Notes under the pieces: generated by a model
The model's database searches: none
What the model was told of the DNA's origin: nothing
The model's input: only the letters and a program-made list of their open reading frames with translations
In this document: positions 7,812-16,162 of the stretch, piece after piece
Layout: each line of letters opens with the position of its first letter
Numbering within the stretch: position 1 is the first letter of the stretch
Made by a program: the position numbers and the translations under genes
NCBI RefSeq assembly: GCF_025847275.1
Contig: NZ_JAOZEV010000015.1
Location: 1 to 64,000 of the forward strand
Reading direction: 5' to 3'
Source of the DNA: Flavobacterium frigoritolerans
Lineage (GTDB): Bacteria > Bacteroidota > Bacteroidia > Flavobacteriales > Flavobacteriaceae
DNA: 64,000 nt

Positions 7812-8861
7812 ATGCAACTTAAAACCACGATAAAAGATATTAACTATAAACTCTGTGACAAGGTGTTTTTTAGTGAAGATGCCCAAACTTGTGAGCTTAT
7901 TGAAGAAATCAATACCTATAATGACCCAGAATATGGAACTATAAAGGATAGTCATACTTTAGCTGGAACCTTTTTTATAAATTATATTGAAGTAGATTTA
8001 CTTAAGCCTATAAAACTTGAATATTATACGGACGAACCTGTCATACAAATGTTCTTTTTTATGAAAGGATGTTCTAATTTGATGCATCATCAAATACACT
8101 ACTTGCCAGCAGGTACAAAACTGGCAAAACTTCCTGCTACCTCAACAGTCTTGGAATACCTGTCGATATTAATTCCTCAAGACAACTACACTAACCTTGT
8201 AGATTCATTAGATTTAGATTTCGAATTTATCACGACCTGTTCTAATGAAAATCCTGCAAAACAAATAAAATATAGCGAAATCATGTCACCAGAAATTCTG
8301 ACTACCGTAAGAGATATTGTTTCTTGCGAAAGAACAGGACATTTCCGTAGAATGTACATGGAAACTAAAGTTACAGAATTATTGTTGCTACAAGTAGAAC
8401 AGTTAACCCAAACACAAGACAATTCTATTAAGATTCCAAAAATTGATATAGAAAGAATGCACCATGCAAGAGAATTGGTTACACAAAATATTATTACCCC
8501 TTGTTCTCTAATTGATCTTGCCCGTAAGGTAGGAACCAACGAATTCAAGTTAAAGAAATACTTTAAAGAACTATTTGGCACAACCGTTTTTGGATATTTA
8601 AACGAACTAAAAATGAACGAAGCCAAACAAAAATTACTAAAAGACGAACTTAATATATATCAAGTAGCAGAATCTTTAGGATATAAAACTCCAAATCATT
8701 TTAGTACAGCATTCCGTAAATATTTTGGTTATCCACCTAGTCAAATTAAGAATCAGGCTAATCAAGTGGCTGCGAGTTTTACAAAAGCTAAAGAAATAGT
8801 AGTTAGTCTGCTTTGCCCTTTTATAACAGAAATATCAGTTTTGGATTTAATACTAATTTAA
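7812..8861 (+). CDS. AraC-family regulator of siderophore locus 1
   Basis: A 349-aa transcription factor. The N-terminal ~200 residues are a PchR-like sensor region. The C-terminal AraC domain (about residues 225-325) has a first helix-turn-helix at LIDLARKVGTNEFKLKKYFKELFGTT and a second at NIYQVAESLGYKTPNHFSTAFRKYFGYPPSQ. PchR-type AraC proteins usually bind a siderophore and activate the adjacent receptor. This gene is divergent from the TonB receptor and overlooks the GGATT direct repeats. ATG 7812 is chosen because the upstream TTG is within the promoter box. It has the same domain order and similar conserved segments as the AraC gene at 48318-49349 (both contain LRRMY/LKRMYIETK-type helices before the HTH). 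An extra ~25 residues follow the HTH. Confidence 0.88.
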   Translation: MQLKTTIKDINYKLCDKVFFSEDAQTCELIEEINTYNDPEYGTIKDSHTLAGTFFINYIEVDLLKPIKLEYYTDEPVIQMFFFMKGCSNLMHHQIHYLPAGTKLAKLPATSTVLEYLSILIPQDNYTNLVDSLDLDFEFITTCSNENPAKQIKYSEIMSPEILTTVRDIVSCERTGHFRRMYMETKVTELLLLQVEQLTQTQDNSIKIPKIDIERMHHARELVTQNIITPCSLIDLARKVGTNEFKLKKYFKELFGTTVFGYLNELKMNEAKQKLLKDELNIYQVAESLGYKTPNHFSTAFRKYFGYPPSQIKNQANQVAASFTKAKEIVVSLLCPFITEISVLDLILI

Positions 8862-8976
8862 GCCCATTCGCTTAAGGTTTTATAGCAGCAACTTCACTCA
8901 TGAAATAGCTATTTGTCATCCATTTAGTAATCCAAAATAGGAATTATAAACCTTTACTTCATAGAAGTTTAGTTCT

Positions 8977-9447
8977 TTAGTTTTTTTTCTTAGAAAATAA
9001 ATTCTCAACCACCCAAGCTGGGCCAATCATTAAAAACTGAAGATCTTTTAAGAAAGAAGGTTTTTTGCCTTCAATATTGTGTCCGTAAAATTGCCCAACC
9101 CATGCAATAACAAAAACACCAATTGAAAAAATCCATAATGGAAAAACTTGTCCAATGTAATAATTCGCAATCAGACAAATAGCTGACAATATTGCAATCT
9201 TAAAAGCCATTGCAACCGATAATCGAATATAAAAAACAAGTACAAAAAGCAATACTACCACAGCCCAATTTTCGATTATTGGAGCATTCAATTTTAAAAT
9301 ATTGGCAATAAAACTACTCGGAATACTCATTAATAATCCCACAATCGAAAAATAAATAGCAGGCACACATATATAATGTATTGCTTTATTCATTGGGTTC
9401 TGATGACTTACTGCATATTCTTCAAACCATTGTTCTAACGTTCTCAT
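8977..9447 (-). CDS. Mpo1-like (DUF962) membrane protein
   Basis: A 156-aa protein of the Mpo1/YGL010w family. It starts with RTLEQWFEEYAVSHQNPMNKAIHYICVPAIYFS, the conserved N-terminal block with two key His residues. Several membrane helices follow (about residues 28-48, 60-80, 82-100 and 102-122), and the signature FYGHNIEGKKPSFLKDLQFLMIGPAWVVE, which carries the H-x-x-x-E-G-x-x-P motif, comes last. In yeast Mpo1 is an iron-dependent dioxygenase acting on 2-hydroxy fatty acids in alpha-oxidation. Whether the bacterial protein does this is inferred from family. It stands alone, with no operon partner. Confidence 0.85.
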   Translation of the reverse strand: MRTLEQWFEEYAVSHQNPMNKAIHYICVPAIYFSIVGLLMSIPSSFIANILKLNAPIIENWAVVVLLFVLVFYIRLSVAMAFKIAILSAICLIANYYIGQVFPLWIFSIGVFVIAWVGQFYGHNIEGKKPSFLKDLQFLMIGPAWVVENLFSKKKN

Positions 9448-9510
9448 ATTACAGGATTTAGGTAAACGTAAATCTAATAAATTTTATGGAAGATGCAAAA
9501 GTTTTTTTTT

Positions 9511-9836
9511 CAGGAAAGGTGCTGAGGTGCTGAGGTTTTTTTGAAGAAAAGGTACAAAGGTACAAAGGTACAAAGGTACAAAGGTTTTGGGTTTGGATAA
9601 ATATTAGGGGAATAAAGAATACTAGGATTGGTTTACGCTAAAAGAAATCAAATAGCCAAAAAAGACTAAGATCGTTTTATCCGCAAACTAAACAACCTTT
9701 GTACCTCAGAGCCTTTGTACCTTTGTCCCTTTTCTTCAAAAAACCTTTGAGCCTCAGAGCCTTTGAGCCTCAGAACCTTTGTACCTTTGAACCTCAGAAC
9801 CTCAGAACCTCAGAACCTCAGAACCTTTGAACCTCA
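9511..9836. repeat. Large inverted-repeat island of GGTACAAA / CCTTTGTACC units
   Basis: The left arm (9511-9585) contains GGTGCTGA units and four tandem copies of the 8-mer GGTACAAA at 9551-9582. The right arm (9694-9836) has many CCTTTGTACCTCAGAACC-type units in the complementary sense. The segments around 9535-9560 and 9719-9743 are near-perfect complements, so the region can fold into a long hairpin. The right arm runs into the DUF3754 gene: its TGA stop (9834-9836) is part of a repeat unit. No gene lies in 9448-9833. Confidence 0.8.
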
Positions 9837-11060
9837 ACTATTATAATCAAAAACCCCATCCCATAATTCATCAATTTTGATGAGTGCTTTATCAAGCGAA
9901 ATCACTTCCCACTTTTCATTTATTTCTAAAGCAAGTCCGATACTTTTTAATTTTAACAGAGCATCATTTACATCAAAATCTAAATCGGTATCTAATTTTG
10001 TCAAAAACCATGATTCTATTTGATAATCTAATTCTTCTGCAGTTAAAGGCTCCATGCTTCTGCTTAAAAATGCATACGCCAAAATAGTTTCCTTAAGCAC
10101 TTCTTCCTCTGAAGAATTCAACAAAGAATAAAATGCACCACTATTGTTTCCCAGATTCTTAAAGTAAAGACTATCTGAAAGCATTTTGGAATATTTAATC
10201 TTCTTATTTACAAAATTGCTGTATTGGCGAAATAAATACGCAGATAGTATTCCTAATGCAATTAAACCTTGATTAAGTGAAGTTTTACTATTTAATAAAT
10301 CAATTGCCTCCCCCGATTGATAGGCTCCATACATACCAATTAACGCCGGAATTACTGTAGTACTCAATAAAGATACTCCTCCAAAAATTCCAGGAACCCA
10401 GAGCAATAATTTATCTGTATTCGACATCATGGGAATCGCATTTGGGAATATCGTTTCCAGATCATTTTTAGGAACACGCTTAAAAATTTTTAAAATTATA
10501 GATCCCGGATCAATAGGCATCTTCCCTAATTTTACTTTTTTTGAGTTAAGATAATCGGCATCGTTATAATTGAGATAAATCATAACACGATCATAGTATT
10601 CAATCTCTATTTCTTTCTTCCAAAAAACAAATTTCGTTACCGTTTCTTTAGCCTTATGACTTCCTCGAACATACAATTCATAATCTTTAAATGCATTAAA
10701 ATCTATAGCAAGATTTAGCCCTATTAAATCAGAATCTTTAAAAGCATTATCCAAAGTTTCTTTATCAATACGTCTGTAATTACCATGCTCCAGAACTGTA
10801 TGAAGTGTTTCTTTAAAAACTCCAAAATCACTTTTACCAATGAATCCTTCCCGCTCTTTTGCGGTTAAATCTGGGTCAAATAAAGCATAATTTTGTTTTA
10901 GATTTCGGTTAAGATTAAAAGCTTCATAATGATAATAATGTTCGATTATATCAAATAACTTTTTAAAATCATCAACCTTTTTTGGGTCTTCACAGATAGT
11001 TGCTATTTGTTGTTCGAGTAAGAATTCCTTATTAAAGGGAATATAATGTTCTCGTTTCAT
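9834..11060 (-). CDS. DUF3754 (TMEM143-like) membrane protein
   Basis: A 408-aa protein of the DUF3754/TMEM143 group. The N-terminal cytosolic part includes REHYIPFNKEFLLEQQI and DDFKKLFDIIEHYYHYEAFNL, then the conserved YDRVMIYLNYNDADY and GSIILKIFKRVPKNDLETIFPNA. Two predicted membrane helices follow, near residues 220-242 (LLLWVPGIFGGVSLLSTTVIPALIG) and 262-280 (GLIALGILSAYLF), and the C-terminal tail contains acidic helices. Function is unknown in bacteria. The gene is flanked on both sides by inverted-repeat islands, and the 3' one supplies its stop codon. No operon partner is seen. Confidence 0.8.
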   Translation of the reverse strand: MKREHYIPFNKEFLLEQQIATICEDPKKVDDFKKLFDIIEHYYHYEAFNLNRNLKQNYALFDPDLTAKEREGFIGKSDFGVFKETLHTVLEHGNYRRIDKETLDNAFKDSDLIGLNLAIDFNAFKDYELYVRGSHKAKETVTKFVFWKKEIEIEYYDRVMIYLNYNDADYLNSKKVKLGKMPIDPGSIILKIFKRVPKNDLETIFPNAIPMMSNTDKLLLWVPGIFGGVSLLSTTVIPALIGMYGAYQSGEAIDLLNSKTSLNQGLIALGILSAYLFRQYSNFVNKKIKYSKMLSDSLYFKNLGNNSGAFYSLLNSSEEEVLKETILAYAFLSRSMEPLTAEELDYQIESWFLTKLDTDLDFDVNDALLKLKSIGLALEINEKWEVISLDKALIKIDELWDGVFDYNS

Positions 11061-11459
11061 ATGGGGTTTTAGGGCTTTTTTTTAAAGGGGCAAATGTACA
11101 AAGGTTTTAGGAAAGGTACTAAGGTTCAATGGCACTAAGTTTGCGTAGACAAAAACTCTCTAGCCTTATACTTTACTGCTAACTTTTCTTTCTAACTTAG
11201 AACCAATCCCTAAGGGTAAAATTAAGAAACTACTTATGGAGATTCTTAGACTGTTTCTTTTAGAAACAAATATAATAACCTAAAAAAATCACATTTTTTA
11301 TTTTGTAAACTATGCAACTTTGCTTCTTAGTATCTCAGTACCTTTCCTAAAACCTTTGAACCTTTGCCACTCAGAACCATTGAGTCTTTTAAAATCTATT
11401 CACAAAAAAAAGCATAGTATAGCATGAGCCATTTCTATTAGCCTACCTTACACAAAAAA
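11061..11459. repeat. Intergenic region with perfect 21-bp inverted repeat
   Basis: No gene is seen. The arms at 11100-11120 and 11337-11357 are perfect 21-bp complements (core AGGTTTTAGGAAAGGTAC), with further degenerate CCTTTGAACC units to 11390. They belong to the same repeat family as the 9.5 kb island, so the DUF3754 gene lies between two such islands. Confidence 0.75.
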
Positions 11460-12068
11460 ATGGCAATAGAACATAAAGTTCGGCTCGTTGAAGCATTGTT
11501 TGACCGCCTTGAGATTGAAATTACTGCTTTTAAATCTGAAACCCATTTGTTTTGCAACGCTGGTTGCGGCAAATGCTGTTCCAACCCAAGTATAGACGCT
11601 TCTCCTTTAGAATTCTTACCTTGGGCATTTCATTTGTTCTTGAATGGCAAAGCCGAAGAAACCTTAACACAACTAAATAATTCTTCTAGTAATTATTGCC
11701 ACTTATACCATCCTCTCTCTGTTTTAGAACATCACAAAGGAAACTGTACCAATTATCGTTATCGTGGATTAATATGCCGCCTTTTTGGTTATGCTGCAAA
11801 CACTGATAAATATGGAAAATTACGATTAGCAACCTGCAAAATTATAAAAGAAGAACAACAAGAAAACTTTCAAACAGCCGAAGAATTAATCAATAAAGGA
11901 AAAAACGTACCTATTTTTACCGATTATTATATGCGTCTAGCGCAAATTGATCTTAAAATGGGAATTAAATTACTCCCTATAAACGAAGCGCTAAAAATGG
12001 CTATCGAAGAAGTCTTGCATTATTATGCCTACAGACCATTTCCGGGTGGATTGGAAAATATTGCCTAA
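11460..12068 (+). CDS. YkgJ-family cysteine-cluster protein
   Basis: A 202-aa protein with the YkgJ CxxxCxxCC cluster (C32, C36, C39, C40 in FCNAGCGKCCSNPS). Further Cys occur at CTNYRYRGLICRLFG and ATCKII, the usual eight-Cys layout thought to bind zinc or an Fe-S cluster. YkgJ proteins are widespread and of unknown biochemical role. The gene is single and convergent with the asparaginase gene, with a shared terminator at 12107-12136. It starts at ATG 11460, close after a repeat island. Confidence 0.87.
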   Translation: MAIEHKVRLVEALFDRLEIEITAFKSETHLFCNAGCGKCCSNPSIDASPLEFLPWAFHLFLNGKAEETLTQLNNSSSNYCHLYHPLSVLEHHKGNCTNYRYRGLICRLFGYAANTDKYGKLRLATCKIIKEEQQENFQTAEELINKGKNVPIFTDYYMRLAQIDLKMGIKLLPINEALKMAIEEVLHYYAYRPFPGGLENIA

Positions 12069-12106
12069 TTCTGACTTCTATTTATTCTCATTATCTAAAC
12101 ATAAAA

Positions 12107-12136
12107 AATGCGCAAATTCAAAGACATTTGCGCATT
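12107..12136 (-). terminator. Rho-independent terminator
   Basis: An 11-bp perfect stem, AATGCGCAAAT (12107-12117) and ATTTGCGCATT (12126-12136), with an 8-nt loop. An A-run to the left becomes a T-run for the minus-strand asparaginase transcript. It may serve the convergent YkgJ gene too. Confidence 0.85.
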
Positions 12137-12172
12137 AAAAAACATTTAACTCTTTATGAGTTAACTACTATT

Positions 12173-13177
12173 TTACTTCAGAAAATAATCGGCATCGATT
12201 AATTTATTTCCTGTATCATCATAAACCGCATAGTTAAAACCTCCTTGAATACAATAAGAACCATATTCCCCTGCTTTATTCAAGGCGATGAATCCTACCT
12301 GAATATCTTTTAAATCTTTGTTTCTGTTCTTGGTTAGTTTTACAATTCTTGCTACAGCTTCTTCACAGGCTTTTTGAGGTGATTTCCCTTGTCGCATTAA
12401 CTCTACAACGAGATGGCAACCTGAAATTCGGATTACTTCTTCTCCATGTCCTGTAGCTGTTGCAGCTCCTATTTCGTTATCAACATATAAACCTGCTCCT
12501 ATAATTGGAGAATCTCCAACGCGTCCATGCATTTTAAAAGCCATTCCGCTTGTGGTACACGCACCCGAAAGATTTCCGTTGGCATCCAAAGCAATCATTC
12601 CAATAGTATCGTGATTCTCGATATTGGCAATTGGTTTGTACTTGCTGTCTTTCAGCCATTCTTTCCATTCTTTTTCTGACTCTTCTGTTAGCAGGTTTTC
12701 TTTTTTGAAACCTTGTGTTAATGCAAATTGCAAAGCGCCATCACCAACTAACATTACATGAGTCGTTTTTTCCATTACGGCTCTTGCTACCGAAATGGGA
12801 TGTTTTATATATTCTAAAGAAGCTACTGAACCAATATTGGCATTTTCATCCATGATACAAGCATCCAGCGTTACACGACCATCCCTGTCTGGACGTCCGC
12901 CATAACCAACGCTTCGTTCTTTGGGGTCGCCTTCTGGGATTTTTACTCCTGCTTCTACAGCATCCAGAGCGCTTCCTTTTCTTTTTAAAACTTCCCAAGC
13001 AGCTTCATTTGCAGGAATTCCAAACTTCCATGTAGAGAGCACAATTGGCTTTTTTACTTTCTTAGATATCAAAACTTTTTCTTCTTCTTTCGAATCTGAA
13101 TTGAAAGATTGCAATGCTACGGCAACTGAAGCTATTGCTGCTGTTTTTATAAAATTTCGACGATTTGAGTTTGTCAT
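12173..13177 (-). CDS. N4-(beta-N-acetylglucosaminyl)-L-asparaginase (glycosylasparaginase)
   Basis: Ntn-hydrolase that cleaves the GlcNAc-Asn bond of N-linked glycans after protein breakdown. The 334-aa protein is extremely similar, by eye, to the well-studied Elizabethkingia meningosepticum enzyme: PIVLSTWKFG, DPKERSVGYGGRPDRDGRV, NIGSVASLEYIKHPISVARA and the autoprocessing site NIENHD/TIGMIALD. Thr191 becomes the N-terminal nucleophile of the beta subunit. A twin-arginine-like export signal is present (NRRNFIKTAAIASVAVAL), so it is probably periplasmic. It lies at the downstream edge of the mannose-glycan locus, which fits removal of the final core GlcNAc from Asn. A 426-bp repeat-rich gap separates it from the ROK gene, so it may have its own promoter. 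Confidence 0.93.
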   Translation of the reverse strand: MTNSNRRNFIKTAAIASVAVALQSFNSDSKEEEKVLISKKVKKPIVLSTWKFGIPANEAAWEVLKRKGSALDAVEAGVKIPEGDPKERSVGYGGRPDRDGRVTLDACIMDENANIGSVASLEYIKHPISVARAVMEKTTHVMLVGDGALQFALTQGFKKENLLTEESEKEWKEWLKDSKYKPIANIENHDTIGMIALDANGNLSGACTTSGMAFKMHGRVGDSPIIGAGLYVDNEIGAATATGHGEEVIRISGCHLVVELMRQGKSPQKACEEAVARIVKLTKNRNKDLKDIQVGFIALNKAGEYGSYCIQGGFNYAVYDDTGNKLIDADYFLK

Positions 13178-13218
13178 ATCTATATTTTTGTTAACCTACT
13201 AAATATGTTTGTTTTATT

Positions 13219-13579
13219 AGCCACAGATTAAAAGATTAAAAGGATTTTTTAATCTGCAGTAAAATTGTTTTACTCTCGCATTAAACACTAAAATAAATTT
13301 AAACCATATAAGTAATATCGGAATTCCCTTAAAAACTCCATCGGAGCGCAATATTTATAGCCAATATATACATTTTCTAGTTAAAGCTCCAGCGGAGCGA
13401 CATCTACATTTTTATTTTAATTACTAAAATACCACCCCGATGGGGTTTCTGTTGGAATATTTTTTTTTCTATAAATATATCGTCCCGCTGGGACTTATTT
13501 TGTCTACAAGATTTCGGAAACCTTACAGCATAGAAATTCTTATCAATAAATCTTTTTTAATCCTTAAATCTGTGGCTAA
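13219..13579. repeat. REP-like composite element with four small palindromes
   Basis: The element is bounded by AGCCACAGATTAAAAGATTAA (near 13219) and its complement ending TTAAATCTGTGGCT (to 13579). Inside are four GC-rich palindromes: CTCCATCGGAG (13336-13346), CTCCAGCGGAG (13387-13397), ACCCCGATGGGGT (13434-13446) and GTCCCGCTGGGAC (13482-13494). It fills the gap 13178-13603, where no gene is visible. Confidence 0.75.
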
Positions 13580-13603
13580 AAAAATCATCTAATATAATCA
13601 AAT

Positions 13604-14506
13604 CTAAGCTTTATAAAGCATACTTGTAGCACCTAATAAAGCTGCTTTTTCATTATCTGTAGAAATAGATACTGTAACATTACTTCCTGCTTCTTTTATT
13701 TTTTTGTTAAAAAACGGCAAGAAAAATTCACTGGCATTTGCAATCTTTCCTCCTATAATAAAACTATCGGCTGAGAAAGTCGCTAACCACGGAAGCACTA
13801 TTACGGCTAAATCTTCCCCCATTTGTTCAAAAGCTTTTTTAGCCATTGTATCTCCAGCCGTAGCCAAATTAAAAAGTTCTAATCCATTGTTTATTTCTTT
13901 TCCGCTTAAAGCGAAATAACCAGCTATAAGTCCGCGTGCAGAAACGTAATCTTCGGCTATTCCTTCTTTATATCGAAGGTCGTATATTTCACCATCCTTT
14001 GGTACTAAATCGCCTGTACTAATTGACTCTCCTTTGTCTATAAAACAAGCACCAAGTCCTGTACCTAATGTAATTGCCATTACTTTTTTAGAAAGGTTCT
14101 CAGTATCTTTAAAAACTTCTCCTTTACCAAAACAAACCGCATCGTTCTCGAAAAAAATCGGAAAATCACTTGAAAGATTCAATTTATCTTTAAATAAATC
14201 TCTAACATTTAATCCGTAAAAATGTTCGTATTTTGATTGTCCTTTTATCCAGCAAACTCCATTCGTATAATCAAATGGGCCTGGCATACACACTGCTAAT
14301 CCTGTGGTGTTCTCAACTTTGGAATTTTCGATTGAGGTACGAATTGCTTTTTCCCAAATAGTCATCACTTCTTCCACTGGCAAATTAGAGTCAAAAGACT
14401 CTTTATGCAATGAAAAATCAATCACTTTCATATCTGTTATATCTATAACCGCTGCAGTAATATGTGTGCCCCCAATGTCTAATCCAACGGCATATTCTTT
14501 ATTCAT
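13604..14506 (-). CDS. ROK-family sugar kinase
   Basis: Cytoplasmic hexose kinase of 300 aa. Visible motifs are the phosphate-1 loop DIGGTHITAAVID (residues 10-22), the sugar/catalytic region PIFFENDAVCFGKGE with the catalytic Asp, the phosphate-2 loop AITLGTGLGACFI and the adenosine motif IIGGKIANA. The usual ROK zinc cluster CxCGxxGCxE is missing: the stretch after phosphate-2 reads DGEIYDLRYKEGIAEDYVSARGL. In context (mannosidases upstream, mannose-6-phosphate isomerase in the same region) it is most simply a mannose, or possibly GlcNAc or glucose, kinase. Specificity is inferred. It is co-oriented with the GH125/GH92 genes but separated by 191 bp. Confidence 0.85.
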   Translation of the reverse strand: MNKEYAVGLDIGGTHITAAVIDITDMKVIDFSLHKESFDSNLPVEEVMTIWEKAIRTSIENSKVENTTGLAVCMPGPFDYTNGVCWIKGQSKYEHFYGLNVRDLFKDKLNLSSDFPIFFENDAVCFGKGEVFKDTENLSKKVMAITLGTGLGACFIDKGESISTGDLVPKDGEIYDLRYKEGIAEDYVSARGLIAGYFALSGKEINNGLELFNLATAGDTMAKKAFEQMGEDLAVIVLPWLATFSADSFIIGGKIANASEFFLPFFNKKIKEAGSNVTVSISTDNEKAALLGATSMLYKA

Positions 14507-14569
14507 TCTTTTGTATTTTGGAATTGAACCGTTAAGAGTTTAAAAATTTAGTTTGATTTTTATTTTTTA

Positions 14570-14629
14570 CCATTAAGAAATTAAGTTTATTAAGTCCAAC
14601 TGCTTCATTTTTCTTAATCTCTTAATGGT
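14570..14629. repeat. Inverted repeat between GH125 and ROK genes
   Basis: ACCATTAAGAAATTAAG is roughly complementary to CTTAATCTCTTAATGGT, forming a hairpin in the 191-bp gap. A third related copy, TTAATCTCTTAATGGCAAAT, lies at about 14669-14688. It may stabilise or end the GH125 transcript. Confidence 0.45.
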
Positions 14630-14697
14630 AAATATCTTCTCGATTCTAAAAAAACTCAATTTTTATTAATCTCTTAATGGCAAATATTTTTAGTTTT

Positions 14698-16158
14698 TTA
14701 AATGTTTTTGTCTTTTAAAATTTGTGGGTAATGAATGCTTGTGTGTACTATCATTTCTCCAAAAAGTGTATTTGCCCAAGCAAACCATTTTCGGGTAAAC
14801 TTAGTAACATCGTCTTTATGAAATGACTCGTGCATAAATCCTGTATCAGCATTTGTTTTTATCAAATTGCTAATGCAATGTTTTATTTCATTTTCGTCGA
14901 CACTAGTTATAGCTCTCAATACAATACTCATAGGCCAAATGGTATCTGTTCCTGTATGTGGACCTCCAACACCTTCTCCTGCTTTTCCTTTGTAGAAAAA
15001 TGGATTGTTTTCTGAAAGTACTACTTTACGCGTATTCAAATATAGTGGACTGTCTGGCTCAATAGCTCCTAAATAGGGTAATGATAATAATGAAGGAACA
15101 TTGGCATCATCCATCATATGAAAACTTCCGTATCCATTTACTTCAAAAGCAATAATTTTTCCAAATTTTGGATGATCGATGATTCCATTTTCTTCTAATC
15201 CTTTCTGAACTTGCCCTTGCAATTCTTTAGCTTTGGCTACTAAATCATTGTCTTTTAATGCTGGTAAAGAGAATATTTCCTGTAGATATCCTAATACTTC
15301 GATAGCAAACATATTACTCGGAATTAAATATCCGAATAAAGTACTATCGTCACTTGGTCTGAAAGTCGAAACAATTAATCCGCATGGTTTTACAGGATAT
15401 CCGTAACCGCTTAATGGTACACCATCTGTAGCCCAAGCTGTTACTCTCTGGAAATTGTATGGCCCTTTATCAGTCCAGCGTTGTTGTTCCTTAAAAGTTT
15501 GTAGTACCAAAAGCATCGCTTCTTTCCACTTGCTATCAAACAAACTGATGTCTCCTGTTTCCTTCCAATATCCGTGTGCCAATCGTATCGGGTAACACAA
15601 ACTATCAATCTCCCATTTTCGTTCGTGAATACCAGGTTGCATTTTGGTCATATCATTCTTCCATTCGCTTACCTGATTAAAATCTTTGTAAAAAGCATTT
15701 GCATAAGGATCTAATAAAATACATTTCGTTTGGCGGTTGATTACTCCTTTTACCAATTCGGCTAGTTTTTTATCTTCTTTTACAAACGGGATATATGGCC
15801 ATATTTGTGCTGTGCTATCACGTAACCACATCGCATCAATATCTCCTGTAATTACATACGTATCTGGTTTACCATCGATGATTTCAAAATCGACAGTTGT
15901 GTCTAATGTATTAGGAAAACAGTTCTCGAACAACCAAGCTAGCTCTGGATTTGCAATTTGTTTTTTGATTCTTACAATAGCTGCTTCAATGGCTTTACTT
16001 GTGAATTTTCTTTCGGCTAATGGTGGTCTTTTGGTAATAAAATCTTTTAGTGCAAAATTAAAAGCATCCGATTGCATTCCGAAAACATCAGTTTGAAGTG
16101 CCAATAATCCTGCTGAAAAAATTCCTGTGTTTTTTATAAATTTTCTACGTGATTGCAT
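14698..16158 (-). CDS. GH125 alpha-1,6-mannosidase
   Basis: Inverting exo-alpha-1,6-mannosidase family (MUG157-like), 486 aa from ATG 16158. The start is chosen because it begins a twin-arginine-like signal (MQSRRKFIKNTGIFSAGLLAL) and leaves a 4-nt gap after the GH92 stop, whereas an upstream ATG would overlap that gene by 35 nt. Family landmarks are DIDAMWLRDSTAQIWPYIPF, the WEIDSLCYPIRLAHGYWK block, AWATDGVPLSGYGYPVKPCGL and GVGGPHTGTDTIWPMSIVLRA. GH125 enzymes remove the alpha-1,6-linked backbone mannose of N-glycans or fungal mannan. It forms a tight operon with the upstream GH92 gene. The export signal suggests periplasmic action. Confidence 0.92.
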   Translation of the reverse strand: MQSRRKFIKNTGIFSAGLLALQTDVFGMQSDAFNFALKDFITKRPPLAERKFTSKAIEAAIVRIKKQIANPELAWLFENCFPNTLDTTVDFEIIDGKPDTYVITGDIDAMWLRDSTAQIWPYIPFVKEDKKLAELVKGVINRQTKCILLDPYANAFYKDFNQVSEWKNDMTKMQPGIHERKWEIDSLCYPIRLAHGYWKETGDISLFDSKWKEAMLLVLQTFKEQQRWTDKGPYNFQRVTAWATDGVPLSGYGYPVKPCGLIVSTFRPSDDSTLFGYLIPSNMFAIEVLGYLQEIFSLPALKDNDLVAKAKELQGQVQKGLEENGIIDHPKFGKIIAFEVNGYGSFHMMDDANVPSLLSLPYLGAIEPDSPLYLNTRKVVLSENNPFFYKGKAGEGVGGPHTGTDTIWPMSIVLRAITSVDENEIKHCISNLIKTNADTGFMHESFHKDDVTKFTRKWFAWANTLFGEMIVHTSIHYPQILKDKNI

Positions 16159-16162
16159 AGTA

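Noticed and set aside
8186..8626. 146-aa ORF antisense to the AraC gene of locus 1
   Set aside because: The opposite strand encodes clear AraC helix-turn-helix motifs; this is a shadow frame.
9511..9836. Repeat island considered as an insertion sequence
   Set aside because: No transposase ORF and no target-site duplication is visible; the structure is of many short units rather than one element.
15737..16096. 119-aa ORF antisense to GH125
   Set aside because: It lies wholly within a conserved glycosidase on the other strand.
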